Shown here in pieces: positions 11,814 to 23,020 of a stretch of 64,000 bases of DNA. The notes beneath the pieces are model-generated. The model saw only the letters and a program-made list of their open reading frames with translations, was not told the origin of the DNA and searched no databases. Positions within the stretch are counted from its first letter, which is position 1. The number at the start of each line of letters is the position of its first letter. The position numbers were made by a program, and so were the translations under genes. The stretch spans positions 15,890,001-15,954,000 of the forward strand of contig JAFFJZ010000002.1 of NCBI GenBank assembly GCA_018340375.1, given 5' to 3'. This DNA is from Gonatopus flavifemur (Eukaryota > Arthropoda > Insecta > Hymenoptera > Dryinidae).

Positions 11814-14370
11814 TTCAACAATCTGCCAATGTTTATCAAAAGTAAATATAAATAGACGAGTTGAACAAGTTGTGATCAAATTCTTTTTGGTTTTTCAGGA
11901 AACATGTTCCGAGTTCCTAGTTCCGTGCATTTTGCATTGATGAGATTTGTAACTTTTTTCGCTAATTGAATCATTCATTCGATATGGGTTTTTGTGTTCA
12001 AGGAATTCATGCATGGAGAAAGTATATTCCATTACACTTAAAACACAGTTTGTTCAAGCCAAACCAAATTTTACAATAATTTTGTTTATCCTAAATAAAT
12101 TTTATTTCAGCCAATCAAAAAGTTTCTTTGCGTTCATTTCAACCAAAATTTTGTTTCGCCGAAACAAACGTTTTCTCAGTGTAAGTTTCAATAATCGCAA
12201 TCAAAATTATCTCTCTATCGACTCGCTATTTTCTGTCCAGTATTTGTCGTCAGTTTGCAATATTGGAATCATCAGATGTGATAACAATCGAACCCATTCT
12301 GAGAACAAATTTTTTAACGCTTTTAATATTAATATTGTCTATTAAATTGTGCTTCTGACTACAAACTTGTGGTTCAGCGCGTGAAGTTGCAGTGTTGTAA
12401 ACATAAAGCGCGATGGAAACAATGATATTCTTTATATCATGATCATCATCATTCCGGATACAATCTCTTCAGAGTACTCCTTCGGGAATTTTCCTAGCCT
12501 CTAGGTAGCATTTTTGTGTGACTAAAAGATAAAATTCCTGTTCCAAAACTTGGTTTGATTATGATCATTTCCGGAACTAGCAATCTTATTCAGGAATCTT
12601 TACAGTTAAGCCTGCTCTATATCTGACTGGAAATTTGGCTGTACGAACAATTCTTCCTATTCGAATTTTCATGGGAAATGTTTGCACTGAGAAGGAGATT
12701 TAAGTTGAATATTGGAAAGCTAGAAAATGTATTCACTCTGAATAAAAATTTTAAACCAAATCCCGGATCAAAAAGTGAAACCTGATTTAACTCTGATTCG
12801 TTGCGTATTACGGAGTTGATCAGGTTTTCAAAAGTATTACAATTTTTCGACTCGGGATAAATTTAAATTCCGCTGGAATGAACTGTTTCATTCGTGTTTT
12901 AGACAACTAGACTTTTATTTACGTTAGCTAAAATTTAGCTGGGACAACTAAATCTCAGTTATCCTTTATATTGCGTGTTCTAATGGAAACATCGTTAATA
13001 GATATTTTATTAAATGAAATTTAATGCAGTCAATGATGAATTCAAATGTTAAATGACTTGAAGGAAATTTCTGTGCCCTCATTCTGAAGAATTTTGTTCC
13101 CAACGGAATAAATTATCAACTCCAATGGGAAAATTTTTCATTGAATTAAAATTACATTTCTGTTGCTATTTGAAAATTTTTCTTTGCAATCCGATGAAAA
13201 CTTTTTTCATTGAACTGAATATTTTTCCGTTGAAAAAAGAATTTATTAAAATAAGAGCAAAAAATATCGTCTTTCGGTTCAATCAATTGAGTTCTCAGGA
13301 TATTCAAACTCATCCAAGTACTTTATGAAACTAAATATAGTAATTTATCATTGTAAAGTTCATATCAGACAATGACATTCGATAGATCTTTTCTGCTGGG
13401 ACATGGTCTATGAGAATGAAGTTATAAATTTCTCTTTTTCATATGTCTATATACATATAATTCGATTAATATTGGGCATCCATCTTTGTCCTAGTTTTCA
13501 GTTTCGTATAACACGCATTGATTTCTCGCGAACATATTTGAACTTCAGCAGAATGCTGGAATTAGTTCGACCGCGTTAATTGATGATAGAATTAATCAAA
13601 TATCTACGGAGAAACAGGTTTACGTTATAAATGTGACACATGATCGAACATCAACATTTTTGATTTTGTTCAAATGTACACTTGTTCAAATACATAACCG
13701 GTGTATAAAACTAGGTACAGTGGATGTGTTTTGCGTCGAATCGATCTACTTGCACTATTTTCAAATGCACGCGAGTATGTACGAAAATGATTTCATGTAT
13801 TTTTCGTGAATAATTAGCATATAAAATTAAGTATGAGAATCCGTACCTAGTCCAGGGTTAATGATCGCAGGTGAAATTCTGTATATCGCGATTGCGTGTA
13901 TTTCGTACGGAAAAAAATTAGATGAAATTTGAATTTCTGTTACCAACATGGCGTAAGAAATAATTAAATTGATTGAACACGGTTGTTTTCAATCCAGAGA
14001 ATTAATGGAAAGATTACAATACACGGAGAAAAAATGGTTTGCTACTATAATGCCTGCAAAGAAATTTGTTGTCCTCGCAAAAATATTTACTTCAGCGGCT
14101 AAGGAGTTAGTTCTGTTACCAAACTTGTTTATGTCAGCCAAAAAATCCAGTTGTGTCAATCATTTTGCTTATAGGCGCTACAGGGTATATTCTAAAGAAA
14201 TTTAAGAACTAACCGAAACGATGGACACTTGATTTCTTAAAAATAAAAGAAAAAAATGGAAAACATTTGTATGATAAGTATTTCTTGAATTATTGGATAC
14301 TTCCTTAATTTTAGTTTTGGCATGAAGCCTTATTTTTTCAGTATGAATATATCACTACTGAACTCACCCT
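11814..14370. other. Non-coding AT-rich stretch
   Basis: No gene recognised. Short TTTAGCT/AGCTAAA inverted motifs near 12925-12960 and a CACGGAGAAAAAATGG motif near 14022 look like ends of fold-back elements of the kind seen elsewhere. Frames of up to 117 codons (11992-12345) are AT-rich, match no family I know and lack splice or promoter support. Confidence 0.5.
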
Positions 14371-14374
14371 GATA

Positions 14375-14635
14375 ACACACGAAGAATTCTTTTTCAAGAA
14401 CAAAAATAGAATTCTTCAAGAACCCTTTTTGAACTAATGAATTCATGAAGAACTCTGGAGGACAATGTTTGGGACATTAACGAGTTCTTTGAGAGTACCC
14501 AAACAATACTTTCAGCATTCTCAAAGAACTCGTCCAGAGCTGTTGATGAGTTCATTAGTTCGGGAAAAGTTCTTGAAGAATTCTATCCTTTTTTTTTCTA
14601 AAAGAATTCTTTGTATGTTATCTGGGGCGCTAAAC
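14375..14635. repeat. GAATTCTT fold-back element
   Basis: Inverted arms: GAATTCTTCAAGAAC, CTAATGAATTCAT and CGAGTTCTTTGAGA on the left pair with TCTCAAAGAACTCG, GAGTTCATTAG and GTTCTTGAAGAATTC on the right. The centre is near 14500. The outer element at 39506-39975 has similar arm composition. Confidence 0.7.
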
Positions 14636-15312
14636 CCCTTGATATGAGGCAAAAGGCTCATTCTATAACAGGGCAATATTGGATACTCGATTTAAAAAAA
14701 AAAAAAAGAAAGAGGAAAACATTCCACCAAAAATTAGGTAATCTTTCAAGAACTAAGCTTTTTTACGTTTCACAACTAATCGGTTTCTTTTAGAACTAAC
14801 TAATATGCCCTGAGGCGCTGCTTGTTATGCCAGCAATATTTTCTTTTCCATGTAGATACCATAGAATTTTGTAACACCGTTACGGAAAAGCCTCGCAGTA
14901 CATGAATGTAAATTATTATCATCCACAACTAGGAAATCTTTTTTGATCTAAATATAATTCTAGACTACTACTATTCACTCTTGTGAAGCTAAAAAGACTC
15001 AGTAGTTGTATGTGGCAATGATTTAGGTATGGGTCCAAAACGAGACAAGAAAAGTCTAATTATCATTTGTGAATTTTTAGACAATATCAAATTGAAAGTT
15101 TCCATAACTTCGGGTCGGGATTGATTTTAAAATATTCCTAGCACTTTGGAATGTTGAATGAACTTTTTAATTAAAGTGTTCCGTACGCGTATATATACAA
15201 CCCAGATAACTTTTTTTATTGCGTTTTCCGAAGAATATCTGGAAGTGTATTGAGACGTGTTTGAAAACAAGAAAAGATCAATTTCGAGTCTACTGAATGG
15301 AGTACGGATTTT
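14636..15312. other. Non-coding stretch
   Basis: AT-rich sequence with an A-run at about 14695-14705. I see no gene, splice-supported exon or clear repeat. Confidence 0.45.
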
Positions 15313-16015
15313 TTGCGAGGGTGAAGCTCGTGTATTTAATGTTGGGATTGCACAAAAAGACAACGATTTTAGTCGCATCCAATATAGGTCTACAAGTCTT
15401 GATGATTTAGAACGATGGTTCCAGGCAAATTGATCGAAAATTGAATTCCGAGGAAATAATCTGCGTACACAGTAAAAAGTAAAACTTAAATTGATCCCGA
15501 ATATCAGCTTAAAAATGCAGCCAAAAGTAGCGCCTATTCCAACTGAAAGTAAGCAATGAAAAAGACTGAATTTGAGTCAATTCCATCTTACTTTGGAAAT
15601 TAAAATGGAATTCTATCTTAATTCCAAAGTAAGATGGAATTAACTGAAATTCAGTCTTTTTCATTGCTTACTTTCAGTTGGAATAGGCGCTACTTTTGGC
15701 TGCATTTTTAAGCTGATATTCGGGATCACTTTAAGTTTTACTTTTTACTGTGTATATCCTAAGAACCCAGCATGTTAGCATTCTTTTACGATAATATGGT
15801 ATTAGCATCGTAGGAAAAACTAATCCAAACGAATTTCATCTTGGAGTTCTAGGTTTGAATAGAATGTAAGAATCAATTTGTAAACAAACGTTTCAATTGT
15901 TCAAAAAATTGTGAAATTGTTCTCGAATATTGGACGGAATGATATGCTCGGTTTCACCATCCCTGAAAGAAAGTACATAGAAATCATTTTAGGAGTTCTC
16001 TGGATCATTTCGAGG
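15313..16015 (+). repeat. Diverged relative of the minisatellite seed region
   Basis: About 15340-15440 resembles 2850-2960: GCACAAAAAG, then TTTTAGTCGCATCCA.TATA, TTGATGA.TTA and a TTCC(G/A)GG(T/C)AAATT block. After a fold-back inserted at 15468-15752, resemblance continues with blocks like ATATGGTATTAGCATCG and TTGGAGTTCTAGG, and again around 15940-16000 (GATATGCTCGG, TAGGAGTTCT). It looks like an older copy, about 3.5 kb beyond the composite, that never gained the 31-bp array. Confidence 0.6.
15468..15752. mobile_element. Near-perfect fold-back element with TA duplication
   Basis: A 285-bp element starting CACAGTAAAAAGTAAAAC and ending with its reverse complement, flanked by TA on both sides (15466-15467, 15753-15754). 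The two arms of about 135 nt match almost base for base. It has no coding capacity, so it would need a transposase from elsewhere. TA targets suit Tc1/mariner-type or similar machinery, but the family is not proven. It splits the older repeat at 15313-16015. Confidence 0.9.
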
Positions 16016-16272
16016 CCTTACTAAGGCCTTTCAACACTAAGAAAAGAGATTCGTTGACTCAAATAAGATTTGTTTATAATAAATGAATCGCATAGTTGGA
16101 TACGGCTAAAGAAATATTCATTATTATTTATTTCATCATATAGCTGATAAATACAGCACATATTTCTTTGAGTCACCTTCATACCAATGATGATTCGATA
16201 AATCTGAATTTGAGATAAGAAGTCATATTCATTCGAATCAATTTCGATCCGTTTGAATCAAATAAATGATTT

Positions 16273-16787
16273 GGTTATTTATTTATTTATTTATTTATTT
16301 ATTTTGTTTATACGGGTATAAAAGACCCTTTGGTACATAGAATATACATTATTTGAACCACATTATATATATCATACATCAAAGCATTAAGCATCATGTT
16401 AAGCTCGACTACATGCATCTTATATTACAACAACAGTTAACGTGTATAATTATAGGTGAAAAGGACAATTAGATATTAAATTTGACAAATAAGAGAAAGA
16501 GAATTCCTAAGATCAGAATGAGATGAAAATAATTCAAGCACATCACTGTAAGAATTTGCTAGGATAGATATCCGATTTACCGGATCAGAATAACCGTGTC
16601 TCGATTTATAAGAAATTGGATTGAACAATTTAGGGCGCCTCAATAAACGAGAAGGGACATTAAAACGTACAAGTCCAAGCAGTTGAGGGCAGCGAATTTT
16701 CCCATTAACAATTTTATACAAAAATGAAAAATCATTGAACAAACGACGTGATTGATGGTTATAGTTGATAAATATGAATTTCTTGCC
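16273..16787 (-). mobile_element. 5'-truncated non-LTR retrotransposon (LINE) 3' end
   Basis: On the minus strand an open frame runs from about 16787 to a stop at 16476. Its product contains RRLFNDFSFLYKIVNG, a cysteine-proline pair, then LVRFNVPSR and NPISYKS..YGYSDP-like sequence; this pattern is typical of the extreme C-terminus of reverse-transcriptase ORFs of Jockey/I-like insect LINEs. Then comes a ~175-bp 3' UTR and an (AAAT)n tail, seen on the + strand as TTTA repeats at about 16275-16304. Only the tail of the element is present, as expected from incomplete reverse transcription. The clade is not certain. Confidence 0.75.
16275..16304. repeat. (TTTA)n microsatellite
   Basis: About seven TTTA repeats; on the minus strand they form the AAAT-type tail of the LINE fragment. 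Confidence 0.9.
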
Positions 16788-17130
16788 TCAACACAATGTT
16801 TGATTATAATGAATAAGTCTTATTCGTATGAAACGATACTTCTTGAACATGCTCAACCAAATGCGTTGATTTGTTAGAAAAGAACTTTTTTTTCTCAGTG
16901 AAGGCTCAGAAAAGGACTCTTGCCCTAACAGCATCATCACCGATATTCACGTCACAACTTCGTGGATTCTACGTTGATGAATGGTAGACGTGGATGCAAC
17001 GTGGACGAACGCAGATTCCACGTAGAGATAACATAGAAATGTCTGGTAATACGCTATACCCGTAATTTCTACTACGGATGATGTAGTTAGTAGCATTGTA
17101 TGTAAATTGGGCGAGGATGAACTGATACGC

Positions 17131-17372
17131 TCAGAGCAGAAATGACATTCAAGAAGTGACAGGACAGGAACTTTTGAGAGCAACAATGGAACGTCAAACA
17201 TTCCGAGAAAAAGCGATACATCCATAATTCAGAACAAAAGAGCAAAACGCACAAACCAATTCTGTCTTCATGCACTGATTCATTTTGCCCGAGCTTTTGA
17301 CGTCCCATTCTTGCTCTCAAATGTTCCTGTCCTGTTTTTGCTTGACAACAATTTGAGTATCACTTCTGCTCT
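17131..17372. repeat. Fold-back element
   Basis: The left arm (AGAGCAGAAATGA, then GACAGGACAGGAAC, TTTTGAGAGCAA, AACGTCAAA) pairs with the right arm (TTTGACGTCCCATTC, TTGCTCTCAAA, GTTCCTGTCCTG, ACTTCTGCTCT). The frames at 16947-17225 and 17087-17320 lie across it and are not supported as genes. Confidence 0.75.
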
Positions 17373-17846
17373 TAGGGTATCAACTGTATTTCGGAATTCT
17401 GAGCATAACTGGAATGTGAGGTAGTAGAAAACAGGATCTCATGAAATCCCAAGTGTTCTGAATTGGCGTACCATACACACAGAAAATGTGTTAACCCTCA
17501 GTTACCCCACGTATTTTGGCGTGTTTTCTTTCACCTTTCATTGTGTATTGCAATTAATTTAATGAAGCTTCTTCAATCATCATAAATATATTATGGTTCT
17601 TGGAATTTATCCCTGTTCTGGTTTCAAATCGTATCTTTTCCCCCCTGTGAAGAGAAGATCAGATTTTTGAAAACCTCTTATTCCCTTTTTATCCACATGG
17701 GGTGACTGAGGAGCCGGTTGATTTCGTTTTATTCGACTACAGATGAAAATTCATTGAAATGTTCCTGTATTGAACTCAACTTGTGAACATAATCAAAATA
17801 TCTGAATGAATTTTCATTTTTTATCCAGTAGAACAAAATCAATCTG

Positions 17847-18501
17847 CACGGAGAGAAATCTGGAGCTGTATCAGCCAAATTTTAGCTATCTCAGCTAAAT
17901 ATTGTACACGGAGAAAAATGCAGCTCGGAAGGATAGTGATCTTTAATAGAAAATTGGAGAATATTTCTTAAAATCTAAGAATTTTTCTCGAGTTCGTAAT
18001 AAACATAAAACGGTTCAGATTTCTCTTGAATATTGCTCGAAAAACAATGAAAAATTATCAATAGTTGACAAATCATAAAAATAAATGTGAAGTTTCCCAA
18101 AGCCGCGCATGGAATTTTACAAAGTAAATAACAACATTTTGAAATTTTATTTTCAAATTGCAGAATTTTGTTATTCACTTTGTAAAATTTCCTGCGTGAC
18201 TTTTGGAAATTTCATATTTATTCTTATGATTTGTCAAGTATTGATAATTTTTCATTGTTTTTCGAGCAATATTCAAGAGAAATCTGAACCGTTTTAGTTT
18301 ATTAAGAACTTGAGAAAAATTCTTAGATTTTAAGAAATATTCTCCAATTTTCTATTAAAGATTACTATCCTTTCGAAATTCTTTTATCTCCGTGTGGTAT
18401 CCACAAGACATCTGATTTCTTAGCAACGTTAGCTAAAATTTAATCACAGAAGCTGAAAAAATGACTGTCCACTTCGCTGCTAATTTCCTTTTCTCCGTTC
18501 A
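17847..18501. mobile_element. Outer fold-back element, interrupted by another
   Basis: Starts CACGGAGAGAAATCTGGAGC at 17847 and ends TTTCCTTTTCTCCGTTCA-like at 18501. The inside has GCCAAATTTTAGCT on the left and AGCTAAAATTTAATC on the right. It is split by the complete element at 17907-18394, so it is the older of the two. Confidence 0.65.
17907..18394. mobile_element. Inner fold-back element nested in 17847-18501
   Basis: Begins CACGGAGAAAAATGCAG after a TA and ends TTTATCTCCGTG before TG (probably a mutated TA). Long arms include GGATAGTGATCTTTAATAG, GAGAATATTTCTTAAAATC and ACGGTTCAGATTTCTC with their reverse complements on the right. The frames at 17975-18178 (minus) and 18109-18297 (plus) encode nearly the same peptide because they are the two arms; they are not genes. 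Confidence 0.85.
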
Positions 18502-19177
18502 CTTTTGAAGTTTGCCAAAAGGCCACTGTTTTTCCTTTTTACTCAATTTCTGAGAACGTTCACCCTCTTTCTCCAACGCAAGGTAATCACCGTTCAAATA
18601 AGAAGAAAGGTGAGCGTTCTTATTGAGGGATTTGACTGCATATTCAAACCAATGTATTTTGACATTCAATAATTTCACAATATCAATCATTCTTACTCCC
18701 GTAAATTTATAAACTCTCCACTATCAATTTATAAAATCTGTTATATTCTATCAAATTTTTATAGCTCAGCTGTTTTCTGTTCGTAAACAACAGCGGACAA
18801 AGAAACAAATATCTGACACTTCCTCTTATGTGATGTATTGATAGTGAATTCTTATTCAAGACACTATCTATGGTCGTGATTCAAACCTGATGTTGATCTC
18901 AAAGCCGTTCCCTACCATGTAAGGAATCAAAGGTTGACTCTCTCATGTAAAAAGTTCATCCATACACAATGTAATTGTACACACCAAACAATGGATTCAA
19001 TTCACTTTTCTTCGAGTTCTTGTATAAAATCATTAATGTACAGGGTACAGGATTTCAGAACTGCTTCATTTTTTTGTACAAAAAGATGTATTCAATTTTT
19101 GAAGTACGCGGGAAAATTTTTATCTTATAAATTATACGATGTGAGAATCGTAGCGGAGGACTATATCTGCGCGGAAT
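18502..19177. other. Non-coding stretch
   Basis: AT-rich sequence. The frames at 18499-18690 and 18934-19296 match nothing I know, and the second runs into a fold-back element. Confidence 0.45.
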
Positions 19178-19179
19178 TA

Positions 19180-19409
19180 CACGGAGAGAAAAATATCGCT
19201 GTCATAACGATACTGGATGGTTGTTATGACTATCCAAAGTTTAGTGGTATCAGTATCGTTGCTTTGATGATACAAATCATCCGAGGAACGATATAGATCG
19301 CCAGCATAGCCATCTGTATCGTCACCATAGCGATACAGTATTGTCACTACAGCTATCTCTTCTTAACCATACTTTAGATCGTTATAATAGCCATACTTTT
19401 TTTTCCGTG
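19180..19409. mobile_element. TA-flanked fold-back element (ATCGTT/AACGAT type)
   Basis: Starts CACGGAGAGAAAAATATCG and ends TACTTTTTTTTCCGTG, with TA at 19178-19179 and 19410-19411. The inside is a patchwork of short CGATAC, GTATCG and TAACGAT motifs in both orientations. Non-coding. Confidence 0.85.
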
Positions 19410-19503
19410 TAGTCCATTCAAAATGTAACATCGTGAATTGTGCTCTTTTTTGGTTAAATCATGTTGAATATTACGATGTTCACTTCTCAAAAAGAAGATT
19501 ATA

Positions 19504-19734
19504 CACAGAGAAAACTTTATATTAAAGATTATTAGACAAAGTATCGTACCCGTGGGATATACCCGATTATGACGATAGGAACTATAACTTTGTATTTTCT
19601 TATTATACCGCATGTTGACTACAAGAAGAGTTGTGGTAATCCGTCGCATACTCATGGTTCTTTTCGCCACAAGAAAGTATATCCCACGGCTACGATATAA
19701 ATATATTAATTTTTATTACAAAATTCTGTCCGTG
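19504..19734 (+). mobile_element. TA-flanked element, family shared with 63043-63204
   Basis: Starts CACAGAGAAAACTTTATA, ends AAATTCTGTCCGTG, flanked by TA (19502-19503 and 19735-19736). The right half (GAAGAGTTGTGGTAAT, then ATGGTTCTTT, GTATATCCCACGGCTACGA, TTAATTTTTATTACAAAAT) reappears as its reverse complement at 63043-63204. CCGTGGGATATAC occurs in both halves. Confidence 0.8.
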
Positions 19735-19736
19735 TA

Positions 19737-21307
19737 ACAGCAATATGTGTTTCTGATATCTGACAATTCCTGCTTTTTCAAGTATGGTCCTATACTACGA
19801 TTTTAACATCGTAATTTAAAAGATTTAGGAAGATTTTACAGTTTCGGATTAACTTTTCTGTAAGATCTGTTATTGAAGTAATGATTCTCTGACCGGATTA
19901 GATTCAGAATAAGATCAGTGATTATTGCTTTGTAGATATTTCATTATTACAACTACGTGTTGCTTTTTTTTCTGTTTAAAAGTAATCATCATTTTAAAGG
20001 CAACATACTGCTATGATTGTCAAGATTAAATACATTGTGAATACGTGGCTTTATGGAAATCTTCAAATAAATTACATGTCGCTGAAATTCTAATCGTTTA
20101 ATCAAATAAATTTGAATGAATTTGAAAAAATACTGAAAAATACATGACTTCACTCTCTTCAAACCATGTTCAACCACTATTTAATTATTGGAAGAATAGA
20201 ATCTCACACATCGTAATCTATTTCCAATTAGATTTTGCCATATTCTAGTGGAAATACGTTTTAATAAACAATTAAAACTCCAACAACACGAAAGTGCGGT
20301 AAATTTGTTCATCAAAGAGAAAAAGAAAAATAATTACTCGAATAAAACAATGTTTCCTACCATTCAAAAATACGAATTCACTTGTTTTCTAAACTCATTC
20401 TATAAACGTTTAATGACATACTTAGTTCAATCTCGAAGATTTCTTGAAAAATAAATATTATACGTTAGAAAGAAGAAAAACCTCAATAATTGTGTTTGAA
20501 GAAATAATCATATCGTGTCACGTTTTCTCACACAAATCATAGGATTTATATTTAATGCTGTGACTGCGGGATAACTGTAATGAAGAGCGGAGGAAATAAT
20601 CGGCCGATTTCACTCACTCGTTATGGAATAGCATTATTGGCGCACCGATGCGTCCAACATTTCAACCGCGGAATATTGATGATAATTTGAGAAAACTTTA
20701 CTTCGGTCATGAGTTAATTAATTTATATTGATTCCAAACAATTTTAAACATTCCATGAAAAACCAATATCGAACAAAAAAGTGTCGGTTTTAAAAATTCA
20801 CGTTGATGTGGTGGTGGTGGTACCACAGCTCATGTTTCCGTTTCGTATTATTTCTCTTGTCATTCAGTTACATACGATGTCAAATAAAACTTCATACTTT
20901 TGGAAAATCAATATCAACCGTAGATTGATGATCGACACGTATTCTTCAAAGTTTTAATATCAATGATGAATGCGATAACGTTTGTTTGGAAGGATCCAAA
21001 CCTGTAGAAAACATCTAGCGGATTGGAAAAATTCTGAATCTATTCTGGAGAAATAAATTAGCGAGCGAATCTGTATAGTATGACAAATTTTCTGCAACAA
21101 AAAATGTTTAATGGAAAATTTGCAGAAGTATTATAGTACTGGAATTTTCATGTATAAAATCCGTAAAACTTCAGTGAATATAATGAAATTGTACGGTACA
21201 CTGAGAAAAAAAACAAGAGTGATTATTGTCAAACAAAGCAATTATTTGTTAAATTTCCGTGCATCAGAACTTGCGGAACGTTCTGAAAGATGAAATTTCA
21301 ATGAACA
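19737..21307. other. Non-coding stretch
   Basis: No gene recognised. A GTGGTGGTGGT run lies at about 20809-20820. Short frames (for example 19989-20177, 20248-20454, 21111-21293) are AT-rich without family resemblance. Confidence 0.45.
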
Positions 21308-23020
21308 CAGGGTGTCTGCTGCTCCTCGAATATCCTTAAATCCTGGAAAACACCTGGAATCATTTTTTTTTTATCCTGGAAAAGTTGAAATGGCATTTTT
21401 GATTGAAAACTGCGATATTCATATTTTGATTGAATACCTAGAGTTTAAAACTTGATCGAATATGTTGTCCAAATGCAAAATAAAACATACCTGACACTAA
21501 TTTTCATCAAGAGAAGCGATATTTCAAGTTTAAATTTTATTCCACGACCATTAATTGATGAAATGAAAATTTCGTCCCTTTTGAAATAGGTGTCTTATAA
21601 AACGTATATGACGATTACTTGGCAAAATTTGATTCAAATATTATAAGATTTTGGATCTAGTTTCGTTGGACATTGCAGGAGTCGGAAATACGATTTGAAT
21701 GATCGAAAAATTCCATCAATAGATAATATTTAATCACAAGTTGATATGAAAATCCGAGCTGATCGAATTTTGAAGAGAAAAGTATCGAAGAGGGTTTAAA
21801 GTTTGAAATTTCTTCCTCTGTGTCAGAGAAAAACATGATAAAATTGTGTAGATACATGAAATCAATTGAAAATCGGGAATCCTTTTCATACCCGAGTGTG
21901 TAATCACGGCGGGCCCAATCTAAGCCCAGGGTAGGTGCCCATGCTGCCCAACGTGGGGCCAACCCTGAGATGATAACATCGTTCTCAGCTTGGCTGTATT
22001 GCTTTGTCCGAGGATTGGTAACACCATGGGCCCAGCATGAACCCAGACTAGGCAATCAATACTGCTCCTTTAATGGATTTCAGCGCCACTTTGGCCCAGT
22101 CTTGGGCCTAGTGTTGAGCCCCGTCATGCCTATATGGGCTCAAGACTGGACCAAAGTGGGATCACAATTCATACACGGTGAGGATTGTACACACATGCTC
22201 GGGATATCAATTCACCCGAATCTTGGCCTAACGTTGGTCCAAATTGGGGCCAAGTTCAAATGTGCCCGCACTAAGATTCATTATTTCCATTTTCTACCAA
22301 CCATAATTGTATGGAAAAACACAACTGGGCCAAGATTTAGCCAACATGGGCCCCATCGTGATTCCCCAATACTGGGTTAAAGAGAATGGACCCAGCCTGG
22401 GGCCCATTGTCATTATAGGCAATACACCCTTGGGTATTATTAGATTTAGAGAATGAAAGTTGATATGAAATAATATTAGAACAACCTGCGAAGAGTGAAA
22501 AATAAGACAGATATTGTCTTGGTTCGTTGTTCACACGTTGTATCATCGCTGGGGTTGTCAATTTTACCAAACGCTGGTTCGGGCCTTTGAAGAATTGGCG
22601 AAAATTGGTTTTCATAAGGTATAGATCAATCGATTCAAAATTTCTTGAAATGAAAAATAAATAGATCATGAGAGTAAGGATTCTTGCAGATTTCACTTGC
22701 AAATTTTACCAAGTGCTGAAGTAAATCGATGAAAAACTTCCGAAAATTCGTCTGCGTGAGATGTGGAGTAATCGATTAGGAATTTTTTAAAATGAAAAAT
22801 AAATAGGACTTGAGAAGAACCTTTCTTAAAAAGTGCACTTGCAAATTTGCAACTCTGTATACATGTTGATGTCTCTATCCCTTTATTCGATGTCTAACGA
22901 GCTCATCTCATCCTTAAAGATGCATAATGAAACAAAATTATCACAGTCATAGAACTTTTCAATCGATTATCCTTCTGGAAACTCCTGGAATCGAATTTTT
23001 CTATCACAGTAGACACCTTG
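21308..23020. mobile_element. 1.7-kb non-autonomous element with CAGGGTGTCT-type inverted ends
   Basis: The left end is CAGGGTGTCTGCTG, followed by TCCTTAAATCCTGGAAAACA and CCTGGAATC. The right end is the inverse arrangement: ATCCTTCTGGAAACTCCTGG, AATCGAATTTTTCTAT, CACAGTAGACACCTTG. The ends thus form an inverted repeat of about 14 bp plus a looser TCCTGGAA-rich sub-terminal region. The inside holds a GC-rich mosaic (21893-22440) and two partly similar blocks with GAAATGAAAAATAAATAG (about 22640 and 22790). No transposase is visible. Direct target duplications are not obvious. Confidence 0.6.
21893..22440. repeat. GC-rich GGGCC/CCCAG mosaic
   Basis: A sharp rise in GC inside AT-rich DNA, with many GGGCCC, GGGCCAA, CCCAGC and TTGGCC motifs in both orientations. 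It contains CCTGAGATGATAACATCG, which closely matches CTCTGAAATGATAACATCA near 30436, linking it to the block at 30350-30605. Frames here (21657-22055 minus, 21970-22380 plus) come from the repetition. Confidence 0.65.

Noticed and set aside
16947..17320. Two overlapping minus-strand frames with a leucine-rich start as a small membrane protein
   Set aside because: They lie on the fold-back at 17131-17372 and are in different frames of the same sequence.
17975..18297. Two opposite-strand frames encoding almost the same peptide (HCFSSNIQEKSEPF) as a gene pair
   Set aside because: They are the two arms of the fold-back at 17907-18394.
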